The notes under the pieces are model-generated. The model was not told the DNA's origin, did no database searches, and worked only from the letters and a program-made list of their open reading frames with translations. This document shows positions 7,742 through 11,432 of a stretch of 11,432 nucleotides of DNA, piece by piece (position 1 is the stretch's first letter; the number at the start of each line of letters is the position of its first letter). The position numbers were made by a program, and so were the translations under genes. This stretch comes from DASYML01 sp034665545 (GTDB lineage: Bacteria; Acidobacteriota; Blastocatellia; Pyrinomonadales; Pyrinomonadaceae). The stretch spans positions 1 to 11,432 of the forward strand of contig JAXDFO010000091.1 in assembly GCA_034665545.1 (NCBI GenBank), in the 5' to 3' direction.

Positions 7742-8746
7742 TTAAGCTTCTATCCGCCCGAACCCGCGCCAGCTATTTTTGTTGTGCCAGCCCTTGACCA
7801 CATCGGTCGCCCCTATCTCTTCCCACCATTCGTCAAACTCCGCGCGCGGAATATAGAAGGCGGTCGGCGCGACCAGATGATCGAAGACGATGGTGTGCTG
7901 CTCGCGCCAGCCGAAGCCGGAGATGGCGCTGAGATAATCATTGTAGAACAAATGACGCGCCAGCGCAGTCCCGCCGGGCCTTCGATTAAGTGGACCATAA
8001 ATGAGCTTGGTCGCGGTGTAGACGGCGGCGGTCGGCAGTTTCGAGAGATGCAAGAGGGCGCGGCGACTGATGCGAGAGGTCACGCGCTCGCGCAGAGGAT
8101 TAATCCAGCGAGTAATCCATTCGTTATTCTCCGCGCCGTAAATCCAGGCCGAGAGATGGCCCCCGTCGCGCACTTTTGAAGCGAGCGAAAGGAAGCCTCC
8201 GCGCGGGTCCGGCAGGTGATGCAGGACGCCCACGGAGAAAGCGTAATCGAAGACGCGGCGAAAGGGTAGATGATAAATGTCAGCCTGGACGATGTGCGCG
8301 TTCTCCATCGAGCGCGTCTGTGCGAAAGCGGATTCGACCGCCGCGCTCAAATCAATGCCGATGACATCGCGCGCTCCCCAGCCCGCCGCGAGGCTCGTAT
8401 GGCGTCCCTTGCCGCAGCCGCCTTCGAGCACGATCTTGTCCCGAAAAAAATCGGGCTCGACCGGAGCAATCCAGCCTAAGAACTGCTCAGCATATCTCTC
8501 ATCCTCCTGCGTGAAGTGTTGCCACTGCCAACCGAAGTTCGCGGCGGTCGCGGCCTTGTCCGCCTCCACTTCGCTGAGGTCCGCGAAACGCGGCACGCCC
8601 CGCACGATGGCATAGCGGCGCGCGCACGCGGCGCAATCCAGTTCACCATCCATCATCTCGTCGCCCTCGCTCTGCGCCACGGACAGCAACCTGATCTCGC
8701 CGCCGCATGAAGGACAAGCTAAATATTCCAGTAACCTCTGTTTCAT
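7742..8746 (-). CDS. SAM-dependent methyltransferase with N-terminal Trm112-like zinc ribbon
   Basis: This 334-residue protein joins two parts. An N-terminal zinc-ribbon/Trm112p-like domain (about 1-60) has cysteine pairs CPSC (11-14) and CAAC (38-41). A class I methyltransferase domain follows, with motif I VLEGGCGKGRH (106-116), acidic D132 in GIDLS, and SVGVLHHLPDP (171-181). Trm112 is known as a small activator of methyltransferases; here the ribbon is fused in cis, an arrangement frequent in bacterial polysaccharide loci. The C-terminal 100 residues are rich in aromatics (YIPRAEFDEWWEEIG, 298-312) and may set specificity. It starts at 8746 after ACTGTTTTT, 9 nt downstream of the epimerase stop, so the two are almost certainly cotranscribed. 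The substrate is unknown. Confidence 0.92.
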   Translation of the reverse strand: MKQRLLEYLACPSCGGEIRLLSVAQSEGDEMMDGELDCAACARRYAIVRGVPRFADLSEVEADKAATAANFGWQWQHFTQEDERYAEQFLGWIAPVEPDFFRDKIVLEGGCGKGRHTSLAAGWGARDVIGIDLSAAVESAFAQTRSMENAHIVQADIYHLPFRRVFDYAFSVGVLHHLPDPRGGFLSLASKVRDGGHLSAWIYGAENNEWITRWINPLRERVTSRISRRALLHLSKLPTAAVYTATKLIYGPLNRRPGGTALARHLFYNDYLSAISGFGWREQHTIVFDHLVAPTAFYIPRAEFDEWWEEIGATDVVKGWHNKNSWRGFGRIEA

Positions 8747-8752
8747 AAAAAC

Positions 8753-8778
8753 AGTCTAGACTTTAGACTCCTGACTCT
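8753..8778. repeat. Heptamer tract and small hairpin at the 3' end of the epimerase gene
   Basis: Three consecutive heptamers of pattern [A/T]GACT[C/T][C/T] (AGACTTT, AGACTCC, TGACTCT) occupy 8758-8778. They resemble the TGACTCC/TGACTTC units of element 3. AGTCTA (8753-8758) pairs with TAGACT (8764-8769) around a 5-nt loop. The tract encodes the last residues (roughly QESKV) and stop of the epimerase, so it lies mostly inside the coding region. Confidence 0.6.
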
Positions 8779-9733
8779 TCTTGAACCATTCGACAAAGCG
8801 ATGGATGCCGTCCTCTATTTGCGTCTGCGGGTTATAGCCGAGAAGGCGACGCGCGCGCGCGATGTCGGCGAAAGTTTGCGGGACATCGCCGGGCTGCACG
8901 GGCTGGCGATTGATGAGAGCTTCGCGGCCAAGCTCTTTTTCCAGCAGCGCGATGAGTTCGCTCAAGGTGACTGTGCGCGATTCGCCGAGGTTGATGACTT
9001 CGTAATCGCTCGCGGTGTAATCAATGGCGGCGCGCACTCCGGCGATGATGTCGGAGATGTAAGTGTAGTCGCGGCGCGTCGTGCCGTCGCCGAAAACGGG
9101 TATCGGCTTTCCCTCGCTGATGAGGCGCGCGAACTTGTATATGGCGAGGTCTGGTCTTTGCCGCGCGCCGTAGACGGTGAAGAAGCGCAGGCAGATTGAG
9201 CGCACGCCGTAAAGATGCGTGTAGGTGTGGCAGAGCAGTTCGCCCGCCGCTTTGGTCGCCGCGTAGGGCGAGATGGGCTGGCGAATGGGGTCGTCCTCGC
9301 TGAAGGGCACTTTCGCGTTGATGCCATAAACGGAAGATGAAGAGCCGAAGACGAACTGCTTGACCTCCTGCGCGCGCGCCAGTTCGAGCAAGTTGAGCGT
9401 GCCGTTGATGTTCGTCTCAGCGTAGAGAAGCGGCTCCGTGAGAGACGGGCGCACGCCCGCGCGCCCCGCCAGGTGAACGATGCAATCAAACTCCGTCTCG
9501 CTGAAGAGCAGGTCGAGCGTGGCGCGGTCGCGTATGTCAGCCTCGACCAGGCTATACGACTCATGCTCAAGATGCGCGCGAATGTTTTCGCGTTTCGTCG
9601 CGGGCGCGTAGAAATCATTGAAATCATCAACGACCGTCACGCGCCAACTCTCTTCCGAGAGTAATTGGTCCACCAGATGCGAGCCGATGAAACCCGCACC
9701 GCCTGTCACTAAGATGTTTCGCATAGTAATCAT
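8756..9733 (-). CDS. NAD-dependent nucleotide-sugar epimerase (UDP-glucuronate/UDP-glucose 4-epimerase-like extended SDR)
   Basis: The 325-residue protein is an extended short-chain dehydrogenase/reductase. The NAD-binding loop is GGAGFIG (11-17), with D36/D37 after strand 2. Catalytic residues are Ser in SSSSVYG (131-137) and Tyr157-x3-Lys161 in SPYAATKAAGE. HLAGRAGVRPS (87-97) and RFFTVYGARQRPD (183-195) resemble UDP-glucuronate 4-epimerases, though related UDP-glucose or UDP-GlcNAc 4-epimerases cannot be excluded. It would supply a nucleotide sugar in the cytoplasm for the neighbouring transferases. Two starts are possible: 9733 (MITMRN) or 9724 (MRNILVTGG). The shorter form begins closer to strand 1, as is usual in the family, but 9733 shares the T-rich leader (GCTTT before ATG) seen for neighbours. 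The C-terminal tail is encoded within a heptamer repeat. Confidence 0.92.
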   Translation of the reverse strand: MITMRNILVTGGAGFIGSHLVDQLLSEESWRVTVVDDFNDFYAPATKRENIRAHLEHESYSLVEADIRDRATLDLLFSETEFDCIVHLAGRAGVRPSLTEPLLYAETNINGTLNLLELARAQEVKQFVFGSSSSVYGINAKVPFSEDDPIRQPISPYAATKAAGELLCHTYTHLYGVRSICLRFFTVYGARQRPDLAIYKFARLISEGKPIPVFGDGTTRRDYTYISDIIAGVRAAIDYTASDYEVINLGESRTVTLSELIALLEKELGREALINRQPVQPGDVPQTFADIARARRLLGYNPQTQIEDGIHRFVEWFKKSQESKV

Positions 9734-9852
9734 AAAGCAGGAGCCAGGAGCCAGGAGTCAGAAGCCGGAATGAAGAAGAAGAGCCTTCAGCATGAAGAGC
9801 ATGCTATCGCTTTTCTTCTGGCTTCTGGCTCCTGACTTCTGACTCCTGCTTT
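9734..9852. repeat. Intergenic palindromic element 3, 37-bp arms built on GGAGCCA-type heptamers
   Basis: Arms at 9734-9770 and 9816-9852 are complementary at 32 of 37 positions, and all five differences are transitions. Each arm holds four consecutive heptamers: GGAGCCA twice, GGAGTCA and GAAGCCG (9740-9767), facing TGGCTTC, TGGCTCC, TGACTTC and TGACTCC (9819-9846). The 45-nt loop carries its own small hairpin, AGCATG (9789-9794) with CATGCT (9800-9805). The element fills the whole gap between the methyltransferase stop (9852-9854) and the epimerase ATG (9733). No T-run follows the stem on the coding strand beyond a short CTTT. Confidence 0.9.
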
Positions 9853-10745
9853 CACTTCTTCGCATAAATCCAGAGATGCCAGCCCCAACGGGCGGCGAGT
9901 CTCGCCTCTAGGTTGCGCGGCAGTATGTTTCCGATGACGGGGAGCCAGCGTTTGTTGAGGAAGTGGGTGGCAAGCGTCACTTCCGCGAAATCTTTAAAGA
10001 GCTCGCGGGCTTCGCTGCGCGAGTAGACGCGCGCTAAGGGATTGCCCGCGCCGTCTGTGTGCCGGTTCAGGAATTCTCCCGGCGAGAGATAGCTGGCCTC
10101 GTCCGCTTTGAGATTGCGGGCGTGTTCGCGCAGGCTCTCGACGGGTTCGCCCGTCAAATAATGGACCAGTTTCAGCCCGGCCTCAGCCTTCAAGAGATGC
10201 GCGCCCGCGCGCCTGAGCAGGCGTATGTTGACGCGATAGTTATACGAGTCCCTGTGATAGAGCATGACGACTGCGCGCCCGCCTTTGCGCAGCACGCGAT
10301 GGACTTCGCGCACGGCCCTCTCCGTGTCCGGCGTGTGATGCAGGACGCCGTGCGAATAGACCAGGTCGAAGCTCTCGGAAGGAAAGTCTAAGCTTTCCGC
10401 GTCCGCCGTGCGGAAGGTTCCGGGCAAGTCGAATAACTCGAAGCGCGTGCGCGCCAGTTCGATGGCGGCCTCTGTCAAATCAACGCCCGTGTAATCCGCG
10501 CCCGCGCGCGCGAACTGCGCCCCGTCCGTGCCGAGCCCGCACCCGACCTCCAACACGCGCAAGTCTCGCGCGCTATCGAAACCAGCCGCCGCCGGAATGT
10601 GCCACTCCTTCGCGTAGCGATGCTCTTCCACGCGCTCATAAAAGAGACGCGTGCCCGGCGCGGCGTCCGTGAACTTGGTCCCGCACGGGTTCGCCTGCCA
10701 GAACGCGCGCACGCGCTCCTTCAAATTTAGATTTGCGCCAGACAT
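9852..10745 (-). CDS. Class I SAM-dependent methyltransferase
   Basis: The 297-residue protein carries a standard Rossmann methyltransferase core. Motif I is VLEVGCGLGTDG (64-75), followed by acidic D89 in TGVDLT, the FDLVYSHGVLHHTPD segment (126-140) and VLRKGGRAVVMLYHRDS (151-167). The N-terminal VRAFWQANPCGTKF (12-25) is typical of a subgroup annotated only as methyltransferase in surface-glycan loci. The C-terminal 130 residues are probably substrate-recognition helices. No membrane helix is seen. The ATG at 10745 has no clear Shine-Dalgarno sequence (TTTCCTCTGAC precedes it). A 155-nt gap separates it from the membrane-protein gene upstream, so it may have its own promoter. The stop codon touches palindromic element 3. 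The substrate is not known. Confidence 0.91.
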   Translation of the reverse strand: MSGANLNLKERVRAFWQANPCGTKFTDAAPGTRLFYERVEEHRYAKEWHIPAAAGFDSARDLRVLEVGCGLGTDGAQFARAGADYTGVDLTEAAIELARTRFELFDLPGTFRTADAESLDFPSESFDLVYSHGVLHHTPDTERAVREVHRVLRKGGRAVVMLYHRDSYNYRVNIRLLRRAGAHLLKAEAGLKLVHYLTGEPVESLREHARNLKADEASYLSPGEFLNRHTDGAGNPLARVYSRSEARELFKDFAEVTLATHFLNKRWLPVIGNILPRNLEARLAARWGWHLWIYAKK

Positions 10746-10900
10746 GTCAGAGGAAACGATTCAAACAAGAGAGCGCGCGTCCATCTCTCCCATGCACACA
10801 CAGTCAACACGGGACGCTCTCACACAAAGGAAAAAAAGTAACACGCCCCCGCGAGCCTCTACAAGTTCAGAAGCGTTGGACGGTGGACAGTCGCTACTGC
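10746..10900. other. 155-nt gap with two heptamer units; no clear promoter or terminator
   Basis: Two near-identical heptamers, TGGACGG (10877-10883) and TGGACAG (10884-10890), lie just past the stop of the membrane-protein gene. A run of seven A (10831-10837; T on the coding strand) follows only a 3-bp CGC/GCG stem, too weak to call a terminator. A TTGACT on the coding strand near 10802-10807 resembles a -35 box, but I find no matching -10 at proper spacing. The gap may still hold a promoter for the methyltransferase. Confidence 0.4.
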
Positions 10901-11320
10901 TCACTCGAAAAGCTGCCTGCCCCATTTGGGCCAGAGCACGACGAGCGTATAAAGGCCGAAGAATATGCAGGTGAGGTGAAAGACGGTCATGCCGGTGCGG
11001 GCCGTGCGCGGCGGGTCATGTGTGAACATCAGGGCCAGGTTCAAGAGAAGCATCAGAATCCCGCCCACGACCATCGCCATGAACCGCGACCCCGGATTAA
11101 AATTCCAGAGGCCCATGCCGGTTTGAAACAACCAGAGAGCGACGGTCAGCAAGAGCACGCTGATGCCGAGCGCGCCGTACATGCCCGGACTCTTCCCGTC
11201 GTCCTTCATGAGGCCGAGGCTGGTCAGCGTCTGCATCAGCAGCAGGAACAGGACGAAGAAGGCCAGCAGGCCGCCGAACGCGCTGTAACAGAGTCCGAGA
11301 ATTTTAACGTGTAATCTCAT
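10901..11320 (-). CDS. Small four-helix integral membrane protein, unknown function
   Basis: The 139-residue product is strongly hydrophobic, with likely membrane helices at about residues 7-31, 47-70, 79-100 and 108-130. Loops are short; KDDGKSPG (39-46) and FTHDPPRTARTG (99-110) are the main hydrophilic parts. I recognise no family or catalytic motif. It ends in PKWGRQLFE. It is the first leftward gene in the window, separated by 155 nt from the methyltransferase, so membership of the polysaccharide operon is uncertain. The opposite strand is open over the same stretch, but its product has the Q/E/H/R-rich composition expected of the antisense of a membrane protein, which favours this strand. 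The ATG at 11320 is preceded by TTTGGACCA, with no Shine-Dalgarno sequence. Confidence 0.75.
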   Translation of the reverse strand: MRLHVKILGLCYSAFGGLLAFFVLFLLLMQTLTSLGLMKDDGKSPGMYGALGISVLLLTVALWLFQTGMGLWNFNPGSRFMAMVVGGILMLLLNLALMFTHDPPRTARTGMTVFHLTCIFFGLYTLVVLWPKWGRQLFE

Positions 11321-11327
11321 TGGTCCA

Positions 11328-11356
11328 AATATCCCCCGGCAGGTTCAAGCTCTCAA
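11328..11356 (-). promoter_or_regulatory. Possible sigma70-type promoter for the membrane-protein gene
   Basis: On the coding strand TTGAGA (11351-11356; 5 of 6 matches to the -35 consensus) is followed after 17 nt by GATATT (11328-11333; 4 of 6 to the -10 consensus). Transcription would begin near 11320-11322, at or next to the ATG at 11320, so the message would be nearly leaderless. That fits the lack of a Shine-Dalgarno sequence but is only a consensus match. The rest of the 112-nt right-hand flank shows a plus-strand TATAAT at about 11409-11414 without a matching -35 box, and no gene. Confidence 0.3.
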
Positions 11357-11432
11357 GGCGCGGCTATTGTATTGCATTATGAGAGAGATGAACCATGCCC
11401 GGATGAACTATAATGAATGCATCGAGCGGGCG

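Noticed and set aside
2543..9852. CRISPR array or insertion sequence
   Set aside because: Repeats are 7 nt, contiguous and palindromic, with no regular spacers and no transposase or Cas gene in the window.
10831..10860. Possible Rho-independent terminator (seven-T run on the coding strand after a GC-rich stretch)
   Set aside because: The only stem before the T-run is 3 bp (CGC/GCG); no stable hairpin is visible.
10733..11314. Plus-strand open frame of 193 codons opposite the membrane-protein gene
   Set aside because: The product is highly polar and Q/E/H/R-rich, the composition produced by reading a hydrophobic membrane protein backwards. All other genes here run leftward.
11409..11432. Plus-strand TATAAT near the right edge as a divergent promoter
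   Set aside because: No -35-like hexamer lies at 16-18 nt upstream and the window ends before any gene it could serve.

Overview
The window is a run of ten genes, all read leftward (minus strand), from a chromosomal surface-polysaccharide (capsule/exopolysaccharide or O-antigen-like) biosynthesis locus. Base composition is moderately high in GC, with many GCG/CGC codons. Protein style (polyprenyl glycosylphosphotransferase, DUF354 transferase, asparagine-synthase-like amidotransferase, HWWF-type methyltransferase) and repeat-laden gaps suggest a Gram-negative environmental bacterium. My best guess is Acidobacteriota (Blastocatellia-like), but no rRNA or marker gene is present and this placement is an inference.

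Layout in transcription order, right to left. A putative promoter and a four-helix membrane protein of unknown function (10901-11320) come first. A class I SAM methyltransferase (9852-10745) follows. Then come a nucleotide-sugar epimerase (8756-9733), a Zn-ribbon/Trm112-like methyltransferase (7742-8746), an HWWF-type methyltransferase (6931-7722) and a membrane-anchored GT2 glycosyltransferase (5842-6870). Next are an AsnB-family amidotransferase (3809-5746) that overlaps by 4 nt an alpha/alpha-toroid protein with a QW-like motif (2631-3812). Last are a DUF354 GT-B-like protein (1519-2541) and a polyprenyl-phosphate sugar-1-phosphate transferase (1-1487). The last gene runs off the left edge.

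How they may work together (inference from families): the epimerase supplies a nucleotide sugar. The sugar-phosphate transferase loads the first sugar on undecaprenyl phosphate. The GT2 and DUF354 proteins extend or modify the lipid-linked glycan, and the amidotransferase and three methyltransferases decorate it. No flippase (Wzx), polymerase (Wzy), or export gene is in the window, so the locus must continue outside it or rely on genes elsewhere.

The most unusual feature lies between the genes. Most junctions carry short tandem heptamers, and in three junctions these build long inverted repeats (arms up to 37 bp) that fill almost the whole gap, touching the stop codon of one gene and the start codon of the next. 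The last codons of several proteins lie inside these elements. Six genes also lack a Shine-Dalgarno sequence and instead have a T- or CT-rich tract directly against the ATG.
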